A program made the position numbers and the translations under genes. The notes under the pieces are model-generated. The model did no database searches, was not told the origin of the DNA, and worked only from the letters and a program-made list of their open reading frames with translations. DNA of 64,000 nucleotides from Lindgomyces ingoldianus (lineage: Eukaryota; Ascomycota; Dothideomycetes; Pleosporales; Lindgomycetaceae). Below are positions 12,002-23,476 of the stretch, in pieces. Position 1 is the stretch's first letter. Each line of letters opens with the position of its first letter. Location: assembly GCF_010093535.1 (NCBI RefSeq), contig NW_022985196.1, positions 723,061-787,060 of the forward strand. The letters are read 5' to 3'.

Positions 12002-15000
12002 TCAAGCAATTGTGTGCGCTTTCCTCAACTCATCCGGGACCTGGAATGCTCCATAGAATGCAACTCTCCCTAACTTCAACCTTCTCTCTAGTGCACCACC
12101 TTCCATTTTGAAGTTCTGCACGTGTCCAGATCTCTGCACGAACGACTGAAACCCAACAATACCAGGACCGGTCGTGCCGTCTTCACGAAGACCGTCAGCA
12201 TAAAGCGCAATACCACTGTGTCCATTTGGGGTATCGAAGTCTTTGTGCACTCTGTAGAGAAGACATCGAGACACGAAATCCTTCCAGACGCCGATGTCGT
12301 GTCCACGACTTGGTTTTACGGAGGCAGTTTGGTTGAGGAAAATGCCTTCACCGACAACCTGAATTCAAATCAGCATTAATCTCTAGTAGAGGGGAGGCCA
12401 TGGAATGCATACCAGTACCTCTGAGGGACGATTTGTCTTGAGCGTTTTTGCTTCATTCTCCGTGTCCCCAAGGAACTTAACAGTGCTGCTTTGCTGTCGA
12501 AGACCATTCCACGCTTCTCTTGATAGCCATCCAATGTCAGGAATAGGCGATTTTATGTCCTTCACAGCAGCTGGATTAGTAGGTTTGATAAGTGTGATAT
12601 CATGTATGAAGCCATTAGGATACACTTTGGCTTTAGTATCGAAGGATTTGTCCACTGTACCAAACTGCTCGTTCCATTAAGATAAGTTCCCTCAAATATT
12701 TGCTCTCAGATACATACCAGCTCATTGCCAGCCCAAATCTCAACGTGTTCATTCCAATCGCTTTCGAGATTTTCGTAGGAATTACGCTTCCTGCTAAAGA
12801 TCGATAGCCGATTTGACTTGGATAGTATTGCTTCGGTGATGACATGTGTCGACATAACAAGATAGGATTCGCTGCCTGTACTCGTCCTCAGTCCAATACG
12901 GCCAGAAAATCTACCCTCTTTTAGGGTGGATTTCGTCCGGGCTTCGATGAAATCATTGAGGCGATGGGTTTGAACAAGCAATGAACTCGAAGGCCGGAAA
13001 AGTCCGAGTCTGCTCGATAGCCCCGAGCCCTGTGAGCTTTTCGAGTTGATAATTTCGGTTTTAGAAGGAGTCATCGTGGGGATCATGCATTGCGGGATGT
13101 AGCAAATTCGAAGACCACCATATTTGTGTGGTAGATGCGAAGAAGCCCATTCAGTGTCGAACTCCTTAGGGACGATAATCTGAAGAAGTCCGTTAATAAG
13201 AACATAGAAGCCCATGCTTCCCTGAAAAGTGAGGAAGAGATCCCGAACCACTTCGAGCGGAAGTTCAGCCGTGCAGTCGATTGGAGTAGACGGTCGCGGA
13301 TCAGGGGGAGGATTAACCCCAGCAATTGGAGGCCAGCGATGTTCTACAGGAATGACAACTGGAGCTCCAGCAATGGTAAGTGGAAAGTCTCTCGGATCAT
13401 CATCATTCATCGGTGTGCATGTCCAGCATCCAACAGCTTGGCCAGATGTGTTAGGAATACTGTGGTAGTCAACATCCCACATCCAAGAATCTGGCAACTG
13501 GGTCTGAATATCCTTCCAACTTTCGCTTTCAAGACTCATATGCTGACTAAATAGGTGAGCATCCTGAGATTCAGAGTTGGAAAGCTGTTCAGCTCTGCGT
13601 GGTGTAGGCACCTCGAAACCCACATTACTTTGCAACTTATCTTCCACGACCCCTTGTTGCATACCAACGGCGCGTTTTTGAGAGACATGCGATTGAGCCT
13701 GGGTAAAAGTCCGCGTGGACGCGATAGAATCCCCAGCTATCGCAGTCTTAGAGAGCTCTGATTGGGTTGATGAGGGAATAGCCACTCCCTCAGGAATGTG
13801 CGGCTCGGGAAGCTCCTCGAGCCTCTTTCGAATTCCATCTACTTCCTCTCGCATCTGTACATTCTCGGCTAGAACATTTGTAGAAGCCGGTTCTAAATTC
13901 ACCATATCTGCCTCGAGGTCCTGGAGAGATCTCGCTTTACGGTCCTCGAAAGCTTTTAGAGTAGCGTTATTCGGGCCCTTCCATTGCTCTGATAGATGCT
14001 TTGGGGGGTCCTCTCCCGAGGACTCTACCGGCAGATCCCATGAGTCCTCGTCTGACTCTTCCGCGACTGTTCCTAGGTCGTCGAATCGTACTTTACTTCT
14101 TTCCTCATCGGAGAGTGTGTGCAAATCTGTATCGTCGGTATCGCTGCCAATGCTGGTGGTCCCGCTGACACTTCCTCTAGAGGCAGGCTTGAGGTAGATG
14201 TTACCGCGGTTGAGGGTAGGAATGTTCCATGAGTGGCTGGTAGATTTTACCATGCTACGCGGTTGTCCTTGCGGGTTAGGCCTTTGTAAGATGTTGAACG
14301 GTCCAAGTGCAGCATCCAAATCAATCACAGGATTTATCGAGTCTGATTCAACTAGTCCAAGCCCCCGGAGCATGGCTGTGCCTGTGGCCATTTCTCCAGT
14401 GGCCGGCCTATGATCTGGTGTTCCGTCCTTTGTAAGTGGGCCTGATCGTCGTAGCTGCCATAGAAGTTCCTGTAGCATGAGTAAGGTGTGGTATGAATCC
14501 TCATTTAGGACCCCTAGTTTCGTATAATGTTCAGGGGAACAATTGAGACTCTCGTAAAGTCCCTTTAGGGCGCGGCAACTCTGAGAGTATGTGTGCCAAA
14601 ATTGAGGAGCAGGAGATAAAGGGTAAGCTTTTCTATCTGCCTCTTGGACAATCTCGAGGACAGAATTTGAGATTCGCTTCAAGTACTTGTTTAAGTGCTG
14701 GCGGTTGCGACCTTGACAACATTAGCTGATGACTTTCAGCGATAGTATTCGATGACTGACATTCTTGGCATATAGTGTTCGCAACGCTGGATAGTGTTAT
14801 GATGTCGGTATGAGATATAGTAGCATTTTCCCCACTAGAGGGAGCTTCACTTTCCCAATTTTCTGTCATCACATCAAGCCATGGCTTGATCTCCTCTAGC
14901 TTCAATGTGGATGTATGCTCTAACCTGCGGACTGGAATACCCCGTCGTGTAAAAGGAGGGGTGGCTAGGCTGTGGCCCGGGACTGTAGCCTCTAGGGGCT

Positions 15001-17470
15001 CGGACTCAACTGGTGTTTGGCGAGTGCCTTGTTTTGAAGTTAAAGTTGAGTCAGTGTCTTTGAAGCGATCATATTTTGGAGCTTTATTCTCTTGAATGGC
15101 AGTAAATTCCTCTTCGAGCAAGGCCTTCACATGTGGAGTTTGAGGGTTCCGTAGATGACCGGGTATAACACTATGGCCTCGATTCCGAAATTCACTTTCC
15201 GGCTCTGTTGGAGCTCCTAATATTTCCAAGATCCGGCTATCCTGCTTGGGGTTGACTGTGCGCTCATGACTCGTATTAGAATGGTTCGTCTCTAATTTCA
15301 TCCACGCAGATTCAATCCCACCATCATCCTCGAGTGACGACCTTCGACTAGTCGCGGCCTGAGATTCACCTAGATTTTCACTATGAGGATTTCCTTCTAG
15401 ATCAAAGGTTGGGGGCCTAATGATCATTCCATCTGAAGACGTCTCACCTAAATAATACTCTGCAGCTGCTAAAGACCAACCTATGACGTTGGATATGTAG
15501 TTCTCTTTCGGCTGCCCCACCTCGCTTTGATCCTCAGTGGTATCATCTGCATTCAATATAGAAGAAGTGACTGCGTGAGTTTCGCCTTCTTCGGCATTCA
15601 CGGGGACGAATAATGTGCGGAGCGTTGGTGTGGACGCGCCGGACACTGTTCCTTCCACAGAAAACTCTTGGGCTAAGGATCCGATTAGGGACGGAGTTGC
15701 CACTGAGAGTTGATCCGACGGCATAATTGTGCTGATAGAGGCAGACACAGATGGAGAATTGGATGCAGTGGAAGTATCAGTGGACGACTGGCGATACAGG
15801 GGTGATGACGAGGTGTGTGCAGATGTATTGCAGCTATCTTGCTCGTTTGGAGGCTTGTCAAAGCTGGGGTGCAATGACACGACGTGATCTTCCAGATTAG
15901 GGTGGGGCTCGAAGACCTGGTTTACTTCGATAGAAACAGGAGAACGGGGTTTCAACGTCTCGGTATCCAAGATAGCATATCCTTCTTTGCCTTCTGTCCT
16001 AGATTTCAACTGCATTTGGTTCAGGATTGAAGATGCACCATTATCGGATACACTATTCTTCCGCCGCCTAAAGAAAAATGGACTATATTCAGCCGTCGAA
16101 GTCTGCATATGTTGCAGTAACTCCAACCCTTCCTTCGTCTCGCTTCTGTATTCTTCATGTTTGGAGCTTTCATTTCCCAATGCAAGAATTTCGGAGGATG
16201 GATTCGGCCGCACTTTGGATACATTGGAAGGATCCTGCGGCGTAGGGGCACTATCCTTCGGCTTTCGAGTGTGTTCTCCAGATGTAAAACCATCACCAAG
16301 GGTCCCTACCGAATAGTCCTGGGATTCCGGATATCCAACGGATCGTAGACGAGCATTCTCCATTGCTAACCTTGTATTAGCCATTATCAGACGTGAGTTC
16401 TCCGTTTCGAGCTTCTTGTTCTCTTCCCGAAGTTCCGTTAGCTGGCTTTGCAAATCCTGTACCTGTTTGATTGAAGACATTCGACGATTTGTCTCCTTGG
16501 TAAACTGGCATTTAGAATTCCTACTAGAGCATTCGGAACAAGACGTAGTCTCGGTAGCATCGCACTTAACTTTGCGCTCCCTGCAAGCATCACAACTGGG
16601 GTCCTTTCTCCTCAGACGATACGCCCGTTTCTGGGAGTTGAGAAGTGACTCAGAGGTCCCATATGGCGCGGTAAACGGTGGTAGACGAGTACCGGGGTGT
16701 GGAAATGCCATGCGTTTTCTTTCGCCCAGAAGGGAGGATATCCCTGAGTCCCCAATAGGCAAAGTGCTAGGCGATACTAGACTTGGAGCCTTAGAAGGTA
16801 GAGGTGGGGATATCCGGGATGCCATATTCTTCTCGCTTTGGTTCATAGCATCAAAGTTTTGCAGGCCTAAAGTGACGATATCGGCCATTCCATCCCCGGC
16901 ATCTTCTAGCCGGATGTTGCGAGAATCGGTAACTTCACTCAAGTGAAGGCTAGTGCCATCAGAAGGTTCGGGTAGGCGCAGGCGGGCGTCATCATTTGTG
17001 CTCTTCAATGTTAAGTTTCTGGGCCCCCTAAATTTCCCCCCTTCTTTGACAGGTGCTTCGACAGATTTTCGTTGCGGTGTTTCTGGCAGAGTTGAGGCAG
17101 GTGGAGCTAATTGAATTCTAGAAGACTTTGAAACTGGAGAAGTCGCAGCAGCCAGGACATAGTCCCTTGGAAACCATCCCGCCTTTGATGACTTGAGATT
17201 GCGTCCGTAACACCACCCACTGTCTTCTTCATGATATACAACGATATCATCATCCTTGCGAAAATCCAAGTGGTCTTGGTCATCATCAACATAATCGTAG
17301 AGAGCTTTTACAAGGAAACCCTCTCCCAAGTCTTTGGTTCTTTCAGGCTCGATGGGTGCAGGACCCTCTGATAAGACGAAATCTGAAATGTTTGAGTCTG
17401 TGAACACTCTTGGAATATATGCGTTATCAACGACAAAGTCAAGGGCTGGAGAGGAATAGTAAGATTCCAT
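12002..17470 (-). CDS. Large SH3 / Zn2Cys6 / coiled-coil protein with trypsin-like C-terminal domain
   Basis: Four exons, 17470-14761, 14711-12718, 12664-12413 and 12358-12002, total 5313 nt or 1770 residues. Introns are 49, 53 and 54 nt. Visible domains: SH3 at about residues 52-106 (ALYDY, WCYGR, GWFPRDYV); a complete Zn2Cys6 cluster at 293-321 (CX2CX6CX7CX2CX6C, with basic RERKVKC) directly followed by a heptad-rich coiled coil at 333-377; long Ser/Glu-rich disordered stretches; and a C-terminal globular domain from about 1490. That domain carries His1526 (STHV), Asp1590 (HDITLIK) and Ser1700 (NGHSG), in the order and spacing style of a chymotrypsin-fold serine protease. The C-terminal block looks conserved and is followed by a GIVGFQSF segment like the strand after the S1 serine. 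Role unknown. The Zn cluster suggests DNA binding and the SH3 suggests partner binding. Whether the last domain cleaves anything is inference. Confidence 0.85.
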
Positions 17471-18294
17471 CTCAAAAGTAAAGAAGAATGAGGGAGAGCG
17501 ACTCTGCTTCGCTCAATCTGCCGTTAAAAGGTTGTCATCTGTTGAGCGTAGAGTAGGTGGAGGGCCGTGTGACTGAAATGAAGATCAACGAAGCAACAAT
17601 AATCAGTATCGCTAAAAATTTGATAAAATATAAAGGGGTTGAAATCTTTTTGAACTTGATCAAAGCAAATCGGTGCGCACGAACGAATGTGGAAAGAGAA
17701 AAGGTTGCGAAGCACGAGCGGGAACGCTGAAGTTGAAGTTGTTGTGGCGCAGTCACAACGCCTCAGCAGCCGTCGAAGATCCGGGCGTCCAATCACGTGT
17801 GAGGCAAGCGAGGAAATAGGAGAGTTCCCGGTGCCTTTGTCATTAATTCTTGAATCATGATATATACAATAGTGTGTATTTAAGAAGGGTCTTACCTTAG
17901 ACACATTGCTAGAGTGAAGGAGTGTGATGAGAGGATGCAGCTAGACTTTGTTCTTCTGAATAAACATTGAACTTCCTGACTCATACATAGATGCATGATT
18001 CACGCACATCCACACAAAGTAGTTATCGTACCTAGCAAAGATGAAAGAGAAGATCGCCATGTTTGAAGTCTGGAGCAGTATACTACATGCCATCCCTACC
18101 CAGGTATCACCCATGAAGAGACCCGCGCCGTAAACTCCATATCCATTTACCGTCGCCATTGCCATGCAGCAAGACCTTGCTATGTTTTACAGATGAGCGA
18201 TGGTAAGAGTCAGAATCGACGTCCTCCCATCGTCAATAGAAGCCCAGGAAACGTTGCCGTTAGAAGGGAGAGTGTCTTTAAAGAGCCAGGGGAA
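17471..18294. other. Intergenic: promoter of the SH3/Zn2Cys6 gene and 3' side of the CCCH gene
   Basis: About 820 bases between two minus-strand genes. A 74-codon minus-strand open frame (17941-18165) has no recognisable domain and lies in the likely 3' UTR of the CCCH gene. I do not call it a gene. Confidence 0.5.
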
Positions 18295-20232
18295 CTAGTC
18301 CTCGCGTCGAAGTTCAATCGTCTCTGCTGTCCCGTCAACGAGACCGCTGAAATATTATAAAACCTTAGTAATCAACGAATTACTAACGTCTTAACAACGT
18401 TGCAATCAAGGTTATGTAGCTCAACCGGGAACTTGCATTCGCTGCCGAAGATGCAGGTTTTTGCGCCTTTAACAGGGTTCTTAGCTTCCGGGGCAGGACA
18501 ACGATGACCATAAATGCACTTAACGTCTTGACAAGCACTACCATTTATGCAGGGGGCCATCCGCGCAACCAGCCGTAGGACGGCAATCTCAGCATTTGAA
18601 GGACAATAATCGTGCTTATGAGTGCAATTGGTACCGTATGGACACTCCCGCCGGAGAAAATGGACATTGCACAGTTTTATCTTCTTCACCCTGTCCACTT
18701 CGGCCTTGTCATAGTCTCGGCATGGAGGGTCAACTCGTTGGCCAGAACGATTGCGAGCGATGACCTCCTCGCGGTTGGTAGGTTTATATACCGGAGATTC
18801 CGCAGTTGGAGGTGGTGGCGCAGCGGCTTTGGCAGCCCAGTTCATTACCGGAATATTCTTTGATTCGATGCCTGCATCATTCTCGCCGAGCGTAGAGCTA
18901 GAAGGGGTGTGTTGTAAGCTTGGCGCAATGCGTCCCATCGTCGGAGTCTGGGGTGCACTACTCTGTCGAATAGGTGCCGGGAATCGAGACGGAAGTCCAG
19001 CAAATGCCGGATAAACCTTGGCACTCGTCGGCGGGTAACCTCCATTAGCTCCATTAGCTCCATTGAGACCGTTGGTGCCTGGAGCCATGGTTGGAAGGGC
19101 GCCCCAGAGCTGAAGCTTGAAGTCGCGAAATATGCCGGGGAACTTCTTCGTCTTGAACGGTAACATGAGTAGCTCTTTCTCGAACGGGACCCCTTCCATA
19201 AGGGTAATTTTCTCTAGGTAGTGCTCTTCCGTACAAAGGTCTTCAAGGACACGTGCGTATCCATTATCGTGGGAGCAACCGAAAAAGATGTGGCGACAGT
19301 GAAAATCATTAACATAAAGCTTGAAAGTTCCTAGGTGAAGGTTAGATGCAGTTCCAGAATGAGGAGTGATGTTACTAGTACATACCAATCAGTTTTTCAT
19401 CAGCTCGATCTTTCCCTGGTCCTACGTCCACAAAATCAAAGAGTGTCTTGCCACGAGTGAACCCGAGCGCAAAGCTATGGTACGGTGAAACCTCCTCAAT
19501 GACACCGCATCGGACGAGGACTTCAGCAAGGCCACTCACGTTAGCGTAAATTCGACAAACGACCCTGAATTCGGTGGGGACATTTTGTAGCTCTCGCTGG
19601 ACGTATTGTGTGATGGAAGAGTAGAGCTTTGCCGCGGCCTGTCGTCCGCCAGCTTCACCAGCTCGAATGAATTCGTCCAGGAACTGGAGGATTTGTAAGC
19701 ATGGTCTGAGGCAATATTGGGAAGGTGACTCCAACAATCATTCCGTCGCCGTCGATCAAAACGAGAACGAAAGGGTCGCGATCCTGTTACACATTAGTGC
19801 TAAAAAGAGAGGAGGGCTCGTGGCTGTGCAACGTACAACACAGTGACTTAAAGCCTGGTTATGTTGCTTCAGCTGTTCAAATTTGTGATGAAATTCGCGG
19901 TAACTCTGGCGCTCGCGTGCATTTTGCTCTAGCTCGGTTTTGTACTGCTCGCTAAGAAATTGGTAGCGCAGAAGGAGTTCCTGCCTGTTGTCAGTTGCAG
20001 CGCCGGGTTTGCAATTCTGGCGGGAAGGTACCCGGAGCAGTTCTGTTTTCTCGATGTCATGCCGGACGACTTGCTCGACTCGAGCCTCGAGCAAGGTTGA
20101 GGAGCTGTCGTTGATCAGGCCTCCGTTACCGTTGACGCCATTCAGTAGGCTAAGATGGGCAATTGTCCCGTTCATCACGGTTGAGGACTCGTTGGATGAG
20201 AATCCGTTGGTGAACGCGGAAGCAGGTGACAT
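18295..20232 (-). CDS. CCCH zinc-finger protein with N-terminal coiled coil
   Basis: Five exons, 20232-19837, 19783-19736, 19683-19386, 19330-18388 and 18346-18295, total 1737 nt or 578 residues. The 41-nt last intron yields a C-terminus ending KTGLVDGTAE, followed by a short charged tail. After an Asn/Gly-rich N-terminus comes a Gln/Glu-rich coiled coil (about 75-130). A globular domain containing VLVLIDGDGMIF follows, of the kind that precedes the zinc fingers in the fungal 'CCCH zinc finger DNA binding protein' family. Near the C-terminus are three Cys/His fingers. The first is a clear CX8CX5CX3H (CNVHFLRREC, CTHKH); the next two are CINGSAC...GHRC and CIFGSECKFPVELH. The IDGDG-type domain resembles a PIN/NYN-like acidic fold, but this is inference. 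Likely RNA or DNA binding. The ATG at 20232 is the first in frame. Confidence 0.85.
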
Positions 20233-20860
20233 GGTGTCAAGTGCGCAGATTAAAAGACGTCTGTTGGATGTGCTGTGGCTCCAAGGGTTGCGCGTTGTGG
20301 TTAGTGTGCTGGAGATAGGGAAGAAAATTAGAGGGAGAGATGGCAAACTTTTAGGCTTCGCACATTTAGGTGTCGCACAGAGAGTGATACGAAGTGATTG
20401 CGGGCTTTTTTTTCTTCACTGCAGCTGAGGGCTGGGTGAGTATTGTATGTCAGTGTGGGTGAAAAAAGTTGGGCAACCGAGCGGCCAAACAGTACCACAG
20501 CACAGGTAGGCGCCTTGTGGGTGGCGCGCCAGTGGACTGCAGAGCGAGCGGTGAGCTGTTTCAAAACAACTGGGTGGTGTCCGCAGAAAACCAGCGAGCG
20601 GAATGCGGTGCGAAAATTCTTTGTCGCGGAAGCGCGTCTGCGTGCGAGAGGGGTGAGGAAGTGGTGAAGAAGTGAATGGTCATAGTCAGCTAGACCTGTT
20701 CGGGACTAGCTTGTGCGGTGGAGGATTGGACTCGAGCGAGACCGAAATCCAGGGTTAAAGCCACGTTCGAATTGTTGCGGCTCCAGAACCTTCACTTCCA
20801 CCGCATCCGCTCTGCCTAGTCTCTCCTCCATCGCACCGTCGCACTCCTCGTCTTCCCACC
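20233..20860. promoter_or_regulatory. Shared divergent promoter region (CCCH gene / TRAP-alpha-like gene)
   Basis: A 628-bp stretch between two start codons pointing away from each other. It must contain both core promoters and 5' UTRs. No canonical TATA box stands out. Pyrimidine-rich tracts precede the ATG at 20861. No open frame here resembles a gene. Confidence 0.5.
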
Positions 20861-21846
20861 ATGGTTTCCTGGAAGCTTTCCACGCTGCTGCTGCTCTCCC
20901 TGACAGCCCTCAATGCATTCGCCCAAGTCGACGTAAGAGTCCTTGGTTCCTTCCCCATGACATCAATGCACCTACCACTACTAACTCCCCGTGCCCCAGG
21001 CCGAAATTGTCGAGGAAGTCGCCGAGGAGCCGCAGACGCCCAACTTGAAGGTCTCCATCTCGACTAGTTTCCCGCAAGCTGAGATCTTTGGCGTAAAGCT
21101 CATTAACGGCCACGCCACCCAGGCCGTCCTCTCCATCTCCAATTCTGAGCCCGAGCCAGTCAGCCTCTCTATCATCGGTGGTTCTCTCATACAAGATGCA
21201 GGTGACGAATCTCAAATCATGCGCAACCTCACCGCGGCGCGCTATGCGACTGAGATCCCCGCCGGCGAGGAGACGACCGTTACCTATACCTTCAGCACCG
21301 AGATGCATCCCCAGGATGTGCGTCTGCAGCTGGTCGCTGTGTTGAAGGACAGTAAGGATGCTTTCTACACGCTCTCGGCGTACAACGAGACCGTGGCCGT
21401 TGTGGAAGCGCCGACTAGCATCTTGGACCCGCAAATGTACGTGTCCTCCCGTTCCCCTTGACCGTTTCCCCCGTCTCCCCTCTTCGCCCTACGGCTGTTA
21501 CTGTTCCTGGTAGCTAATTCGTCATCCTTCCTGCAGCATCTTCCTGTACCTCGTCCTCCTCTCAGCCTTTGGTGGCACCGTTTACTTCATTTACAACACT
21601 TGGATCACAACACTCTTCCCGCAGAAGCGCCGCGGTGGCAAGGGCGGCGAGCGCGTCAAACGCTCTTCGACCGGATCCAAGAAAGTCGATCCATCTGACC
21701 AGGCAGCAGTTGTTGGCGCCGATGGCTCCGCTGTCACCACGGGTGCAAAGATATACGACGAGAGCTGGATCCCTGCTCAGCATCTGCAGAGGCCCGAGGC
21801 CAAGCGCGTGAGGAGTGGAACCCCAAAGACGAAGGTCAAAAGCTAG
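20861..21846 (+). CDS. TRAP-alpha family / Irc22-like ER membrane protein
   Basis: Three exons, 20861-20932, 21000-21436 and 21537-21846, give 819 nt or 272 residues. The protein has a cleavable signal peptide (LLLLSLTALNAFAQ). An acidic segment follows, then a beta-rich lumenal domain with NISTSF/NLKVSIST-type strands and an N-glycosylation site (NLT). Exon 3 begins with the single membrane helix (FLYLVLLSAFGGTVYFIY), followed by a Lys/Arg-rich cytosolic tail. This is the layout of the alpha subunit of the translocon-associated protein complex and of its fungal relative Irc22. In animals that subunit supports protein translocation at the Sec61 channel; the fungal role is poorly defined. Length and topology match the family. 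Confidence 0.85.
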
Positions 21847-22138
21847 ATTCTAGCTTGGCTTGAGCCAGTCGATTTGCCAGGTTGCGGCATAGCAAGGTGT
21901 TGTTGTAGTTGATGTAGCGAGTGGAAGGGATATTCATTTGCGGGCTGCATGCATCATTTGGGATTAAACATCTAAAATGTACTCTATGATGACACCCAAA
22001 AGTTTGCCGGTTTGTATAATTAGTAGGGAATAAAATGGAGTTTGTCAATGGACATTATTGTCTATTATCTACAATATACTACCGCCTACTACTGCAGCCT
22101 TTCCAGGAAGCATTTACCACCAGCTATGACCACCCTCT

Positions 22139-23262
22139 CTACTCTTTCTTCCAAGCGTCAAACTCGCCCTCTAAATGATGCTTCAACGCCTTAAACTTAT
22201 TCCCGAAATTGCGTCCACAGCGCCAGCACTTCATCTCCCAGCTCGGCCAGTCCCCGGGATGAAACCTCAGGCTGTCTTCCTCGAGCGGGAAGTCGTCTAG
22301 CGAGACAAAGAATGTGGAATTAAAGGAGAGATAGTGCTTTTTGTGTTTTAGACATGGCGAATGCATGTCCACAGAGATCACGTGGATGTGTAGATGCGAC
22401 ATAGACGGGTGTGTGTGCACCCCAGCGATCACCGAACGCGACCAATCGCGCCCTTGGGGAAGGACGGCGGCGCGCTGGTCTGGGGAAGGGGGGTTGGGAG
22501 AGGACATCATATCTTCGAGAGCGAGTTGGTAGGGAGCGTCTGACGCACTGTATTTCCCATATTGCCGGCGTAATTCATTCGCGACGGTTATTTTCAGCTT
22601 CTCGACGCGTGACCGAACGGAGGCGAGGAAGGTGGGGTTGCTAGAGAGGGCATGTAGTGGATGCTGGGAGGAAAGTGCGGGGGAGCGCGGGAGGAGAAGG
22701 AGATGCACACTAGCAAAATAGTCAGTCGAGTCCGTATGGGAAAGTAGGTCAAGTGGGAGATGTACCTAGCTTTCGGATACAGATCGTTGATCACCACAAA
22801 CTCGTCATCATACTCGACAACGCGATTCGGCGGAAGCGATTCCGGGCTCTCGAGATACGCACCCAATCCACTGCGATCTCGGAAGATGTTGTATACCTTC
22901 GAGGCCATACCCTTTGAAGGCGGGGAGGTGTACTGTTTCGTTTTCTTGGACGCCATGAGTTCTGTGACTGGTGAGTTTAGGCTGCGGTTTCTGAGCGGTG
23001 AATTGAGAGACATACAGGCGTTGGGCCGTTTCTGCGCCAGTGGCCCGGGAGATTCGAGGTCACTGTGAGGGCCCCCAGCACCCGTGATCTCTTCGGCGGT
23101 GATGACAACATGCTCGTCAGTGCTGTGTGAGGAAGGCATGGCGGGCTGCTCCTTCCTTCGTGGAGAGGAGGAGTGGAGTGCTCTGGAATCAGTCATACTT
23201 GGTCTCACAAATACTACGCCCAATCGCGGGAAGATGTTCGCGTGAAAGCCCCTGCTAAGCAT
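22139..23262 (-). CDS. hnt3: Aprataxin-like DNA 5'-adenylate hydrolase
   Basis: Two exons, 23262-22766 and 22709-22139, with a 56-nt intron, give 355 residues. The HIT domain spans roughly 120-300 and contains the catalytic histidine triad SHLHIHV (His271, 273, 275). The C-terminal finger (CWRCGRNF...[11 protein letters not shown]) supplies Cys327, Cys330, a His and a Glu, as in the C2HE zinc finger of yeast Hnt3 and aprataxin. The enzyme removes AMP left on DNA 5' ends by failed ligation in base-excision and single-strand break repair. The N-terminal 100 residues are Ser/Pro-rich and variable. ATG at 23262 gives a basic, possibly mitochondrial leader; in-frame ATG at 23196 is an alternative start. 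It is divergent from the helicase gene, with only 214 bp between the starts. Confidence 0.92.
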
Positions 23263-23476
23263 GAAGTGAAGGTTAAGATTTCAGTAAAAGCCAAAGGCAA
23301 CAAATATCGCCCTCGTTACGCCGGTGAGCTTGGACCACGAGCTTATTTCAGCCCTGTCGGGATTGCCCCGGACCCACTTGAACTTCCATCGACAAAATCT
23401 TGTCAACAAATTTCTCTTAAATACCCCTCAATGGAGCCGACGCCCCCGCACAAACACCCAACGTCCCTTGCCGAGG
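23263..23476. promoter_or_regulatory. Compact divergent promoter (aprataxin / DEAH helicase)
   Basis: Only 214 bp separate the ATG of the aprataxin gene from the ATG of the helicase gene. The region must hold both core promoters. If the aprataxin gene uses the internal ATG at 23196 the space grows to 280 bp. Confidence 0.5.

Noticed and set aside
13135..14413. Several plus-strand frames of 70-160 codons
   Set aside because: They mirror the Ser/Glu-rich coding sequence of the 1770-residue gene on the minus strand.
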